Assembly: GCF_006538705.1 (NCBI RefSeq)
Contig: NZ_BJLP01000007.1
Span: forward strand, 1-64,000
DNA length: 64,000 bases
Reading direction: 5' to 3'
Source of the DNA: Cellulomonas uda
GTDB lineage: Bacteria; Actinomycetota; Actinomycetes; Actinomycetales; Cellulomonadaceae
How positions within the stretch are numbered: position 1 is the stretch's first letter; each line of letters starts with the position of its first letter. A program made the translations under genes and the position numbers. The notes beneath the pieces were generated by a model that saw only the letters and a list, made by a program, of their open reading frames with translations, was not told the DNA's origin and made no database searches. Of this stretch, positions 1 through 8,159 are shown piece by piece.

Positions 1-39
1 GCCCGGCACGCGCACGCGCACGCGCGTCGCGTGCCGGGC
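1..39. terminator. Intrinsic-type hairpin at the window edge
   Basis: Perfect 12-bp inverted repeat: GCCCGGCACGCG (1-12) pairs with CGCGTGCCGGGC (28-39) around a loop of CGCACG-like repeats. There is no T-tract. It probably ends transcription of a gene lying before the window and isolates the stress gene that starts at 89. Confidence 0.55.
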
Positions 40-88
40 CGACGGGCGCGCCTGGCGCACTGCCAGGTCGGCGGGGGAGGATCGGGCC

Positions 89-727
89 ATGGCGTTCACC
101 GGTCAGTCCCGCATCCCGCGCACCCCGACCCCTCCGCAGGGCGAGACCGTCGCGCGGTACGACACGTACGCGCAGGCCCAGAAGGCCGTCGACCTGCTCG
201 CCGACAAGGCGTTCCCCGTGCAGATGGTCACGATCGTCGGCGCCGACCTGCAGATGGTCGAGCGCGTCACCGGGCGGCTGTCCTACCCGCGTGCCGCGTC
301 CGGCGGGTTCGTCTCCGGGGCGTGGTTCGGCCTGTTCGTGGGCATCCTGCTGTCGCTGTTCTCCGAGCCCGGCGGCACGAGCCCGTTCCTGCCCGCGATC
401 CTCATCGGTGGGGCGTTCGGCCTGATGTTCTCCGTGCTGACCTACTCGCTCACGCGCGGGCGGCGCGACTTCACGTCCGCGAGCCAGATCGTCGCCGCGT
501 CCTACGCGGTGCTGTGCCACGCGGAGAAGGCGAACCAGGCGCGTCAGCTCCTCAGCGAGGTGGGCGGCGTCGTGTCCGGCTGGCCCCCGCGCCCGGTCCA
601 GCCCGCGCCCGTCGACCAGCCCGTGCCGGCTGACCAGCCCGCGCCCGTCGACCGGCCGGCGCCCGCCGAGCAGCCGCCTGCCGCGTCCGGCGAGGCCGGT
701 CCGACGACGACCGGCCCCGCCGCGTAG
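89..727 (+). CDS. General stress protein 17M/YflT-like membrane protein
   Basis: A 212-residue protein that fits the actinobacterial general-stress 17M-like (YflT) family. Residues about 20-60 form the soluble alpha/beta part (YDTYAQAQKAVDLL, then VTIVGADL). Two hydrophobic segments follow at about 70-92 and 98-118, suggesting a small inner-membrane protein. The last 50 residues are a low-complexity Pro/Ala tail with repeated PAPVDQP units, probably disordered. The ATG at 89 follows GGGGGAGGA at a normal distance. The molecular role of the family is unknown; it is usually linked to general stress response. It converges on the aminopeptidase gene, with only 4 bases between the stops. Confidence 0.8.
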   Translation: MAFTGQSRIPRTPTPPQGETVARYDTYAQAQKAVDLLADKAFPVQMVTIVGADLQMVERVTGRLSYPRAASGGFVSGAWFGLFVGILLSLFSEPGGTSPFLPAILIGGAFGLMFSVLTYSLTRGRRDFTSASQIVAASYAVLCHAEKANQARQLLSEVGGVVSGWPPRPVQPAPVDQPVPADQPAPVDRPAPAEQPPAASGEAGPTTTGPAA

Positions 728-731
728 CGCG

Positions 732-2321
732 TCAGCGCCCGAGCAGCCCCGCCATCCACGCCTCGACCGCGTCGGGGTCGCGCGGCAGCGCCGCCGAGAG
801 GTTCTCGTTGCCGTCCGCGGTGATCAGCACGTCGTCCTCGATGCGCACGCCGATGCCCCGGTACTCCTCCGGGATCAGCAGGTCGTCGGACTTGAAGTAC
901 AGGCCCGGCTCGATCGTGAACACCATGCCGGGCTCGAGCACCCCGTCGAGGTAGAGCTCGGCGCGCGCCTGCGCGCAGTCGTGCACGTCGAGGCCCAGGT
1001 GGTGGCTGGTGCCGTGCACCATCCAGCGGCGATGGTGCTGGTTGTCGGGGTGCAGCGACTGCGCGGCGGGCACCGGCAGCAGGCCCCACTCGTCGAGCCG
1101 TGCGGCGATGACCTCCATCGCCGCCGCGTGCACGTCGCGGAACCGGGCGCCCGGCACGGCCGCGGCGAACGCGGCGTCCGCAGCGTCGAGGACCGCCTGG
1201 TAGACGCGGCGCTGGACCTCGGTGAACACGCCGTCGACCGGGAGCGTGCGCGTGAGGTCCGCGGTGTAGAGCGAGTCGACCTCGACGCCCGCGTCGAGCA
1301 GCAGCAGCTCGCCCGCGCGGACCTGCCCGTCGTTGTCGATCCAGTGCAGCGTGGTCGCGTGCTCGCCGGCGGCGGCGATCGTCTCGTAGCCGACCGCGTT
1401 GCCCTCCTGGCGCGCGTGCCCGACGAACGTGCCCTCCACCACGCGCTCGCCGCGCGCGTGGGCCTGCGCCGCGGGCAGCGCGCGCACGACCTTCTCGAAC
1501 CCCTCGATCGTGGTCGCGACCGCGAGGCGCATCTGCTCGACCTCGTGGGCGTCCTTGACGAGCCGCAGCTCGGACAGCGCCTCGACCAGGTGCTCGTCGC
1601 GGTCCTCCTGCTCGGCCGCCCGCTCGGCCTCCTGCCGACGGATCTCCTCGACGACAGCCTCGACGGCCGGGTCCACCTCGGGGACGACGAGCAGCTGCAC
1701 GCCACCGGACCCGACGTCCTTGGCGAGCGCGTCGCGCAGGTCGTCGAGGTGCCGGGTGCTGATGCCCGTGAGCGTCTCCACGTCCTCGAGCGTGGGACGC
1801 GCGCCCACCCAGAACTCGCCGTAGCGCGAGTCCGAGAAGAACTCGGTGGTGTCCCGGCCCGCGAGCGGGCGCAGGTACAGCACCGCGTGGTGACCGCTGC
1901 CGTCGTCGCCCGTGCCGTCGGCCACGGGGTGCAGGACGAGCACCGCGTCGGGCTCCTGCTCGACACCGAGCCCGGTGAGGTGCGCGAACGCGGAGTGCGG
2001 GCGGAACCGGTAGTCCGTGTCGTTCGAGCGCACCTTGAACGTGCCGGCGGGCACGACGAGCCGGCGGCCCGGGAACTTGCCGGACAGCGCGCTGCGTCGC
2101 GCGGACGTGAAGTCCGCCGCGGGACCGCGGGTCACCCCGGACGCGGGGCGCGGTGCCCAGCCGGACGTCACGAACTCCAGGAACGCCGCCGACCCCGGCC
2201 GCTGCGAACGGTTCGCGCCGCGCTCCTCGACCGGCTGGCCCTCCTGCCAGCCCGGGTCGCCCGGACCCGCGCCCGCGGGAGCCGTCGTCGTCGCGTCGGT
2301 GGCTGCGGTGTCGTCGCTCAT
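732..2321 (-). CDS. Xaa-Pro aminopeptidase (M24B, aminopeptidase P family)
   Basis: A 529-residue cytoplasmic dinuclear-metal aminopeptidase that removes an N-terminal residue preceding proline. After a disordered Ala/Thr/Gly-rich leader there is an AMP_N-type N-domain at about 75-205 and a pita-bread catalytic domain at about 250-515. The five expected metal ligands are visible: Asp in LLLDAGVEVDS (about 341), Asp in TADLTRT (about 354), His in HGTSHHLGLDVHD (about 440), Glu in FTIEPGLYF (about 471) and Glu in VRIEDDVLI (about 492). The ATG at 2321 fits the family length. The gene is divergent from the PHP gene at 2397, with 75 bp between starts. Confidence 0.9.
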   Translation of the reverse strand: MSDDTAATDATTTAPAGAGPGDPGWQEGQPVEERGANRSQRPGSAAFLEFVTSGWAPRPASGVTRGPAADFTSARRSALSGKFPGRRLVVPAGTFKVRSNDTDYRFRPHSAFAHLTGLGVEQEPDAVLVLHPVADGTGDDGSGHHAVLYLRPLAGRDTTEFFSDSRYGEFWVGARPTLEDVETLTGISTRHLDDLRDALAKDVGSGGVQLLVVPEVDPAVEAVVEEIRRQEAERAAEQEDRDEHLVEALSELRLVKDAHEVEQMRLAVATTIEGFEKVVRALPAAQAHARGERVVEGTFVGHARQEGNAVGYETIAAAGEHATTLHWIDNDGQVRAGELLLLDAGVEVDSLYTADLTRTLPVDGVFTEVQRRVYQAVLDAADAAFAAAVPGARFRDVHAAAMEVIAARLDEWGLLPVPAAQSLHPDNQHHRRWMVHGTSHHLGLDVHDCAQARAELYLDGVLEPGMVFTIEPGLYFKSDDLLIPEEYRGIGVRIEDDVLITADGNENLSAALPRDPDAVEAWMAGLLGR

Positions 2322-2384
2322 CCGACCATCTTCCCACCGCGTGCCCGGGACCCGTCCGGCGCGCGAGGCGCCGACCGGGCTCGA

Positions 2385-2396
2385 TACGGTTCCGGG
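2385..2396 (+). promoter_or_regulatory. -10 element of a probable leaderless promoter for the PHP gene
   Basis: TACGGT (2385-2390) lies six bases before the GTG start at 2397, and no Shine-Dalgarno sequence is visible. The expected transcription start therefore falls on or next to the start codon, which suggests a leaderless mRNA. Confidence 0.45.
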
Positions 2397-3236
2397 GTGC
2401 GCATCGACCTGCACGCCCACTCGTCGGCGTCCGACGGCACGCAGAGCCCGGCCGAGCTCGTCGCCGCGGCCGCGCGCGCCGGGCTCGACGTGCTCGCGCT
2501 CACCGACCACGACACGACCGTCGGCTGGGCACCCGCCGCGCGCGCCGCGCGCGAGCACGGCATCACCCTCGTGCGCGGCACCGAGGTGTCCGCCCGGTGG
2601 CGCGGCGTGAGCGTCCACCTGCTGTCCTACCTGCAGGACCCGGACCACCCCGCGCTCGTCGCCGAGCTCGAGGCCACGCGGCACGCGCGCGTCACACGCG
2701 CCGAGCGCATGGTCGAGCTCCTCGCGGTGGACGTGCCGATCACCTGGGCGGACGTGCTCGCGCAGGCCGGTGACGCCGTGACCGTCGGGCGCCCGCACGT
2801 GGCGGACGCGCTCGTCGCCAACGGGGTCGTCCCGGACCGGGACGCGGCGTTCGCCCACCTGCTGCGCGCCGACGGGCCGTACCACGTGCCCCACTACGCG
2901 CCCGCCGCCGCGGACGCGGTCCGCGCGATCGTCGCCGCCGGCGGCGTCGCGGTCTTCGCGCACCCGGGCGCCGACGCGCGCGGCCGCATCGTGCCGGACG
3001 AGACGTTCGACGAGCTGGCCGCCGCCGGCCTCGCCGGCCTCGAGGTCGACCACCGCGACCACTCTCCGGCGCAGCGCGAGCGGCTGCGCGCGATCGCCGA
3101 CCGTCTCGGTCTGCTCGTCACCGGCGGCAGCGACTACCACGGTGCGGGGAAGGTCAACGAGCTGGGGGAGAATCTCACCCGGCCGGAGATCCTGGCCGTG
3201 ATCGAGGAACGAGGCACGAGTGAGGTGGTCCGGTGA
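2397..3236 (+). CDS. PHP-domain phosphoesterase (TrpH/RNase AM-like)
   Basis: A 279-residue PHP-family metal-dependent phosphoesterase. The opening RIDLHAHSSASDG and LALTDHDTT motifs and the later GTEVS, VFAHPGA and GGSDYHG motifs supply the His/Asp/Glu ligands of the usual trinuclear metal site. Relatives are 3',5'-nucleotide bisphosphate phosphatases and the 5'-3' exoribonuclease RNase AM (YciV/TrpH), so a role in nucleotide or RNA turnover is likely; the substrate is not established here. The GTG at 2397 sits right before the first motif and six bases after a TACGGT element. The stop GTGA at 3233-3236 is followed by two tiny overlapping reading frames before marC. Confidence 0.85.
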   Translation: MRIDLHAHSSASDGTQSPAELVAAAARAGLDVLALTDHDTTVGWAPAARAAREHGITLVRGTEVSARWRGVSVHLLSYLQDPDHPALVAELEATRHARVTRAERMVELLAVDVPITWADVLAQAGDAVTVGRPHVADALVANGVVPDRDAAFAHLLRADGPYHVPHYAPAAADAVRAIVAAGGVAVFAHPGADARGRIVPDETFDELAAAGLAGLEVDHRDHSPAQRERLRAIADRLGLLVTGGSDYHGAGKVNELGENLTRPEILAVIEERGTSEVVR

Positions 3237-3329
3237 CCCCGGCGCAGCGACCGGTACGAGCGGCCCGGCGGCCGACATGAGCGCACGCGCGCACGCGCGC
3301 ACCAGCGACGGCGTGAGCGGGGTGCGCCC

Positions 3330-3956
3330 GTGACCGAGGTCTTCGACCCGCGCCTGTTCGCGTCGGTCTTCATCACGCTGTTCGTCATCATGGACCCGCC
3401 CGGGACCGTGCCGATCTTCCTCGGCCTCACGGGCGCCATGACGCGCAAGCAGCGCAACAGGGCCGCGTGGCAGGCCGTCGCCGTCGCGCTCGGCGTGATC
3501 GTGTCGTTCGCGATCTTCGGCCAGTCGATCCTGTCGTACATGCACATCTCGCTCGCGGCGCTGCAGGCGTCCGGCGGGCTCCTGCTCCTGCTCATCGCGA
3601 TGGAGCTGCTCACCGGCAAGATGGAGGAGCAGCAGGCGTCACCGAACGCCAAGGTCAACGTCGCGCTCGTGCCGCTCGGCACACCGCTGCTCGCGGGTCC
3701 CGGCGCGATCGTCGCGACGATGGTCTTCGTCAAGCAGGCCGACGGCACCGTGGGAGACTGGACGGCGATCGCGCTCGCGGTCGTCGCGGTGCACGTGTCC
3801 CTCTACCTCGCGATGCGGTTCGCCAACGTGATCCACCGCGTGCTCAAGGACTCGGGCACCATCCTCGTCACCCGCATCGCGGGTCTGCTGCTCGCCGCGA
3901 TCGCGGTCCAGCTCATCGCCGACGCGGTGGTCGCGTTCGTGCAGGACGCGTCCTGA
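3330..3956 (+). CDS. MarC-family integral membrane protein
   Basis: A 208-residue membrane protein with six hydrophobic segments, matching the MarC (UPF0056) family in length and layout. The FVIMDPPGTVPIFLGL segment in TM1 and the PLLAGPGAI segment after the central loop are typical of the family. The biochemical function of MarC proteins is unknown; the old multidrug-resistance assignment was withdrawn. The gene starts with GTG at 3330, sharing GTGA with the stop of an 18-codon upstream frame. It lies in the same direction as the PHP gene and ends at a shared bidirectional terminator facing the helicase gene. Confidence 0.85.
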   Translation: MTEVFDPRLFASVFITLFVIMDPPGTVPIFLGLTGAMTRKQRNRAAWQAVAVALGVIVSFAIFGQSILSYMHISLAALQASGGLLLLLIAMELLTGKMEEQQASPNAKVNVALVPLGTPLLAGPGAIVATMVFVKQADGTVGDWTAIALAVVAVHVSLYLAMRFANVIHRVLKDSGTILVTRIAGLLLAAIAVQLIADAVVAFVQDAS

Positions 3957-3996
3957 CCCGTCCCGGCCCGCCGCGCACCACCTGACGACGCGCGAA

Positions 3997-4024
3997 GGCC
4001 CCCGCGCCGTGGAGCGCGGGGGCC
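3997..4024. terminator. Bidirectional intrinsic terminator between marC and the helicase gene
   Basis: A perfect 11-bp stem: GGCCCCCGCGC (3997-4007) pairs with GCGCGGGGGCC (4014-4024) across a 6-base loop. It lies between two convergent genes and probably serves both strands. Confidence 0.75.
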
Positions 4025-4063
4025 TCCGTTCGTCTGCGCGGCCGGTCGGCCGGCGGTGCGCGG

Positions 4064-5845
4064 TCAGGCGTCCGCGGGCTCGCCTGCGCCGCTCGCGCCG
4101 GCGTCCGCGCCCGACTCGCCCGCGGGGCGGCCGCCGCGCGTACGACGACGGTTGCGCGAGCGACGTGCGCGCGGCTCGCCGCCCTCGTCGGACCGGGGGG
4201 TGCCGGCGGGTGCGGCAGCGGTGCCACCGGCCTCGCCCGCACGGCCGCCCGCACGGTTCTCGTTCGCGCCGGCCTCGCCGGCGCCCCGGCCGCGGCCGCC
4301 GCGACGACGACGGCGGGCGCCGTCACCCTCGTCGGCGGTGTCGCGGGCCGGACGCGCGTCGGACCGGCCGCGCGAGCCGTCCTGCCCGCCGCGCGCGTCG
4401 CGCCCACCGGACGCGCCCTGGCGCGTGCGCTTGCCGGTCTCGCCCAGGTCCTCGATCGCCTCGGCGGCGAGACCCTCGCGCGTCTGCTTGTCCTTCGGCA
4501 GGCGACCCTTGACGCCCTCGGGGATGTCGAGGTCGGTGTACACGTGCGGCGAGCTCGAGTACGTCTCGACGGGCTCGGGCTTGCCGAGGCCGAGCGCCTT
4601 GTCGATCAGGCCCCAGCGCGGCATGTCGTCCCAGTCGACGAACGTGACGGCCGTGCCCTTGTTGCCCGCGCGGCCCGTGCGGCCCGTGCGGTGCAGGTAC
4701 GTCTTCTCGTCCTCGGGGCACTGGTAGTTGATGACGTGCGTGACGTCCTCGACGTCGATGCCGCGCGCCGCGACGTCGGTCGCGACGAGCACGTCCACCT
4801 TGCCGTGACGGAACGCGCGCAGCGCCTGCTCACGCGCGCCCTGGCCCAGGTCGCCGTGCAGCGCGCCCGCGGCGAACCCGCGCTCGACGAGCTCGTCGGC
4901 GACCTTCGCGGCCGTGCGCTTGGTGCGCGCGAACACGATCGTCAGGCCGCGACCGCGCGCCTGCAGGATGCGGGCGAGCAGCTCGACCTTGTCCAGCGCG
5001 TGGGCGCGGTACGCGACCTGCTTGATGTTCTTGACGGTCTGGCTGCCGTCGTCGTCGGGGTCCTGCGCGCGGATGTGCGTCGGCTGCGACATGTAGCGGC
5101 GGGCCATCGCGACGACCGGGCCGGGCATGGTCGCCGAGAACAGCATCGTGTGGCGCGTCGCGGGCGTGGCCGCGAGCAGCGTCTCGACGTCCGGCAGGAA
5201 GCCCAGGTCGAGCATCTCGTCGGCCTCGTCGAGCACGACCGTGCGCACGTGGGACAGGTCGAGGTGGCGCTGCTTGAGCATGTCGATCATGCGGCCGGGC
5301 GTGCCGACGACCACGTCGACGCCCTTGTTCAGCGCGTCGATCTGCGGCTCGTACGCGCGCCCGCCGTAGACCTGCACGACGCGCACGTCCCGGCGTGCGG
5401 ACGCGGTCGCGAGGTCGCCCGCGACCTGGACGGCGAGCTCACGCGTCGGGACGACGACGAGCGCCTGGGGCTTGCCCGGCGCGCGCAGCGCGTCGTAGCC
5501 CTCCTCGCCCGGCGCGACGATGCGGTGCAGGAGCGGGACGCCGAAGCCCAGCGTCTTGCCCGTGCCGGTCTTGGCCTGGCCGATGATGTCGTGGCCGGAC
5601 AGCGCGACCGGCAGCGTCATCGCCTGGATGGGGAAGGGGCGGGTGATGCCCGCGTCGGCGAGCGCCTGGACGATCTCGGGCCGGACGTCGAAGTCGGCGA
5701 ACGAGGCGTCCACGGCCTGCACGGACGAGGCCGTGCTCACCAGGGGGCGGGTCGAGGGGGCTGCGAGGGCCGAGGCGTGCTCGCTGGTGGTCTCGTCGGG
5801 GGCGCCGAGGTCGTCGGCGGGCAGGTTCGTCTGCGTCTGGGTCAC
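4064..5845 (-). CDS. DEAD-box ATP-dependent RNA helicase with RG-rich tail
   Basis: A 593-residue cytoplasmic RNA helicase. The Q-motif region (PFPIQAMTLP), motif I AKTGTGKT (about 95), PTRELA, TPGR, DEAD (about 207), SAT (about 235) and the C-terminal HRTGRTGRAG (about 388) are all intact. After about residue 450 the protein becomes a basic, low-complexity tail with RRRRGGRGRG and RRSRNRRRTRGG, a likely RNA-binding extension. It probably unwinds structured RNA in ribosome assembly or mRNA decay, like RhlE/CsdA enzymes. The start is GTG at 5845. It is divergent from the MiaE-like gene, as in mycobacteria (rhlE, Rv3211). Confidence 0.92.
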   Translation of the reverse strand: MTQTQTNLPADDLGAPDETTSEHASALAAPSTRPLVSTASSVQAVDASFADFDVRPEIVQALADAGITRPFPIQAMTLPVALSGHDIIGQAKTGTGKTLGFGVPLLHRIVAPGEEGYDALRAPGKPQALVVVPTRELAVQVAGDLATASARRDVRVVQVYGGRAYEPQIDALNKGVDVVVGTPGRMIDMLKQRHLDLSHVRTVVLDEADEMLDLGFLPDVETLLAATPATRHTMLFSATMPGPVVAMARRYMSQPTHIRAQDPDDDGSQTVKNIKQVAYRAHALDKVELLARILQARGRGLTIVFARTKRTAAKVADELVERGFAAGALHGDLGQGAREQALRAFRHGKVDVLVATDVAARGIDVEDVTHVINYQCPEDEKTYLHRTGRTGRAGNKGTAVTFVDWDDMPRWGLIDKALGLGKPEPVETYSSSPHVYTDLDIPEGVKGRLPKDKQTREGLAAEAIEDLGETGKRTRQGASGGRDARGGQDGSRGRSDARPARDTADEGDGARRRRRGGRGRGAGEAGANENRAGGRAGEAGGTAAAPAGTPRSDEGGEPRARRSRNRRRTRGGRPAGESGADAGASGAGEPADA

Positions 5846-6133
5846 GTGTGCTCTTCGGTGCGGGTGGCGGCCGCGCGCCGTCCGGTCGGGCGCGCCGTGG
5901 GGACGGGTCGCGCGCGCCGGGCGCAGCGGGGCGCCACGGGTGGCCGGCAGCCGATCGCGGATTGTCGAGCTCGCGGTCTCCGCCTCGTCGCGGGGCGACA
6001 GGGGCGTGCGAGGGGGTCGTGGTCGACCGGGCAACCGATGTACCCGTCCAGGGTAGCCGACGAGCACCCCCCACCGGGCGGGCGTCGCCCGGTCGCGTGA
6101 CCAGCGTCTCAGCCGCGGGGCGTCCGGGCGTTC

Positions 6134-6145
6134 TACGATCCTCGG
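6134..6145 (+). promoter_or_regulatory. -10 element of a probable leaderless promoter for the MiaE-like gene
   Basis: TACGAT (6134-6139) is followed by six bases and the ATG at 6146. No ribosome-binding sequence is present, which supports a leaderless transcript. Confidence 0.45.
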
Positions 6146-6907
6146 ATGAGCAACGCCGCGCCGACCCCGCCCGCAGGTCCGTCCTCGTCCTCGGCCAGGT
6201 CCTCGGCGCCGGCCTCCACGGCGGACGCCGTGGAGCTCCTGGGCCTGGTCGCCCAGCTCGAGCACACCGCGTTCGTCCGGCTCGCGGGGGACTGCGCGCT
6301 CGCCCCCGACGTCGAGCAGCGGCTCGCGCTGTCGCGGTTCGCCGCGGCGGCGGTGGAGCGGCGCGACCGCGTCCTCGCTCGCGTCGCGGAGCTCGGGGCC
6401 GACCCGGCGGCCAGCATGCGCCAGTTCGACGACGTGCTCACCGAGTTCGACGAGCGCACGCAGCCGAGCTCCTGGTGGGAGCGGCTGCTCAAGGCGTACG
6501 TCGGCTACGGCGTCGCGGACGACTTCTGCCGCATCGCCGCCCAGGGGCTCGACGAGCGCTCGCGCGCGGTCGTGCTCGAGGTGCTCGACGACGCGTCGCA
6601 CGCCGAGCTCGCGGTGGCAGAGCTCGACGCCGCGGGATCGGGCGACGGCGTGCTGTCGTCGCGGCTCGCCCTGTGGGGCCGCCGGCTCGTCGGTGAGGCG
6701 CTCGGTACCGTCCAGCGGCTCATCACGCAGCGCCCGGCCCTGGAGCGGCTCGTGGCGGCCGCAGCCGCCGAGCCCGACGGCGCGCCGAGCGACGGCGGCA
6801 ACGCGTCGGCCGCCGGCACGACGACGCCCAACGCACCCGCCAAGGTGTTCGGCGAGCTCACCGCGCAGCACACGCGGCGCATGAGCCGCCTGGGCCTGAC
6901 GGCCTGA
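6146..6907 (+). CDS. MiaE-like ferritin-fold protein (MiaE_2)
   Basis: A 253-residue, mostly helical protein fitting the actinobacterial MiaE_2 family, related to tRNA-(ms2io6A) hydroxylase. After a Ser/Pro/Ala-rich leader, helices contain LVAQLEHTAFVRLAGDC and LDDASHAELAV, where ferritin-like Glu/His ligands are expected; I cannot confirm the complete di-iron site. A linker rich in Ala/Gly/Thr precedes a last helix (TAQHTRRMSRLGL). The ATG at 6146 directly follows a TACGAT element, so the mRNA is probably leaderless. The pairing with the divergent DEAD helicase and the nearby DUF3107/TetR genes matches the mycobacterial order. A tRNA role is inferred from the family name only. Confidence 0.75.
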   Translation: MSNAAPTPPAGPSSSSARSSAPASTADAVELLGLVAQLEHTAFVRLAGDCALAPDVEQRLALSRFAAAAVERRDRVLARVAELGADPAASMRQFDDVLTEFDERTQPSSWWERLLKAYVGYGVADDFCRIAAQGLDERSRAVVLEVLDDASHAELAVAELDAAGSGDGVLSSRLALWGRRLVGEALGTVQRLITQRPALERLVAAAAAEPDGAPSDGGNASAAGTTTPNAPAKVFGELTAQHTRRMSRLGLTA

Positions 6908-6940
6908 CGGCCTGACGGTCGCCACGACGCCGCCGGGCCC

Positions 6941-7000
6941 GATGCCTGGCGGCGCCCGATGCCTGGCGGCGCCCGATGCCTGGCGGCGCCCGATGCCGGG
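6941..7000. repeat. 17-bp tandem repeat, 3.5 copies
   Basis: GATGCCTGGCGGCGCCC occurs at 6941-6957, 6958-6974 and 6975-6991, followed by a partial copy. It lies between the convergent MiaE-like and DUF3107 genes. Each unit contains the palindrome GGCGCC. It is probably a small slippage array, possibly with a terminator-like role. Confidence 0.85.
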
Positions 7001-7028
7001 TGGTCGCGTCAGTCCGGGCGCGGGCCCG

Positions 7029-7253
7029 TCAGATCGAGCCGAAGCCCACGCGCGGCTTGGCCTCGACGCCGACCTCGACGTACGCGAGCGACGCCGTGGG
7101 CACGATCACCCGGCGGCCCTTGCTGTCGGTGAGCTCGAGCGCGGGCTTGCCGGCGAGCGCCGCCGCGACGGCGGCCGACACCTCGTCGGAGGTCTGGTCG
7201 CTCTCCAGGACGATCTCCCGCGCCGCGTTCTGCACGCCGATCGTGATCTCCAC
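7029..7253 (-). CDS. DUF3107 family small protein
   Basis: A 74-residue acidic, beta-rich protein of the actinobacterial DUF3107 family (mycobacterial TB9.4, Rv3208A). It begins EITIGVQNAAREIVLES and contains GRRVIVPTASLAYVEVG. Its function is unknown. The GTG at 7253 is chosen because GGAGGGAG precedes it by 6 bases; upstream in-frame codons have no such site and lack family similarity. A TAGGAT -10 hexamer on the minus strand (7337-7342) probably supplies its promoter. It follows the TetR gene in the same direction, the same order as in mycobacteria. Confidence 0.85.
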   Translation of the reverse strand: MEITIGVQNAAREIVLESDQTSDEVSAAVAAALAGKPALELTDSKGRRVIVPTASLAYVEVGVEAKPRVGFGSI

Positions 7254-7436
7254 GCCCGTCTCCCTCCGTCGCCACCACGTGCGCGACACGTCGCCGTGAC
7301 CCGGTCGCCCGGACCCGGCCTGCTGGTCTCGCGACGATCCTAGGCGGCTGCCGCGCACGGTCACGCCGTGTCCGCGACCAGCGAAACCCCGCGCCCCGTG
7401 GCGCCCGCGCGGCCGTCCCGCACCGGACCCGGGGCG

Positions 7437-8111
7437 CTACTCGTCGTACGAGAAGTCCGACCGCACGAGGCCCTGGACGCCCGCCCACGCGAGCCGCGTC
7501 ACGAGGTCGGCCGCGTGCTCGGACGCGCGCGGGTCGGCGACCTGCGCGCCCCGCAGCCGGTGCGTCGCGGCGCCCTGGGCGAGCGAGATCAGGGACACCG
7601 CGATCACGTCGCAGTCCGCGGGCGGCAGGCCGGTGACGGGCTCGAGCACGGCCGCGCACCGCTGCGCCGCGACCGACGACGCGTGCTCGACGCGCTTGCG
7701 CACGTCGGCGTCGCGCGTCACGTCCGACTCGAACAGCAGGCCCGACGACTCGCCCGCGACCTCGACGAACGTCATGTACGCGCGGACGATCGCCGCGATC
7801 ACCGCCTGCCCGTCGCCGCGGCGCACGGGCCCCTGCTCGATGGGCGCCACGGCCTGCTCGACCGCCGCGATGAGGTCCGCCCCGCAGCGGTCCACGACCG
7901 CCAGGTACAGGTCGAGCTTCGACGGGAAGTGGCGGTACAGCACGGGCTTGCTCACCATCGCCCGGTCCGCGATGTCGTCCATCGAGACGTGGTGGAAGCC
8001 CTCGCTCGCGAAGAGCTCCTGGGCGATCTCGAGCACCTGCGCGCGCCGCTCGCCCCCCGACATCCGGACGGTGCGGGGTCGCGGCGTCAGCTCGCTCGGG
8101 GGCTCGGCCAT
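7437..8111 (-). CDS. TetR-family transcriptional regulator
   Basis: A 224-residue TetR regulator. The DNA-binding domain lies at about 18-65: RRAQVLEIAQELFASEGF, then SMDDIADRAMVSKPVLYRHF as the helix-turn-helix. The C-terminal ligand-binding half is helical and of normal length; the ligand is unknown. The ATG at 8111 lies seven bases after a minus-strand TAGCAT (8119-8124), so the transcript is probably leaderless. It is divergent from the DUF3152 gene with only 48 bp between starts, so it may repress itself and that gene. It corresponds in position to Rv3208 of mycobacteria. Confidence 0.88.
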   Translation of the reverse strand: MAEPPSELTPRPRTVRMSGGERRAQVLEIAQELFASEGFHHVSMDDIADRAMVSKPVLYRHFPSKLDLYLAVVDRCGADLIAAVEQAVAPIEQGPVRRGDGQAVIAAIVRAYMTFVEVAGESSGLLFESDVTRDADVRKRVEHASSVAAQRCAAVLEPVTGLPPADCDVIAVSLISLAQGAATHRLRGAQVADPRASEHAADLVTRLAWAGVQGLVRSDFSYDE

Positions 8112-8159
8112 GCCGCGAATGCTAGCCACCGAACGTTTCCGGGATGCGACGATGTCGGG
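8112..8159. promoter_or_regulatory. Compact divergent promoter region between TetR and DUF3152 genes
   Basis: The 48-bp gap holds TAGCAT read on the minus strand (8119-8124), 7 bases from the TetR ATG, and GACGAT on the plus strand (8148-8153), 6 bases from the GTG at 8160. Both suggest leaderless starts. The two promoters share almost the same DNA, so one bound regulator could control both. Confidence 0.5.

Noticed and set aside
1-39. CGCACG-type short repeats at the window start, as a possible repeat array
   Set aside because: The pattern is the loop of a perfect terminator hairpin; units are too short and few for an array.
981-2396. Long plus-strand frame running opposite the aminopeptidase gene
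   Set aside because: It is the GC-rich shadow of the minus-strand gene; only the part from 2397 has PHP motifs.
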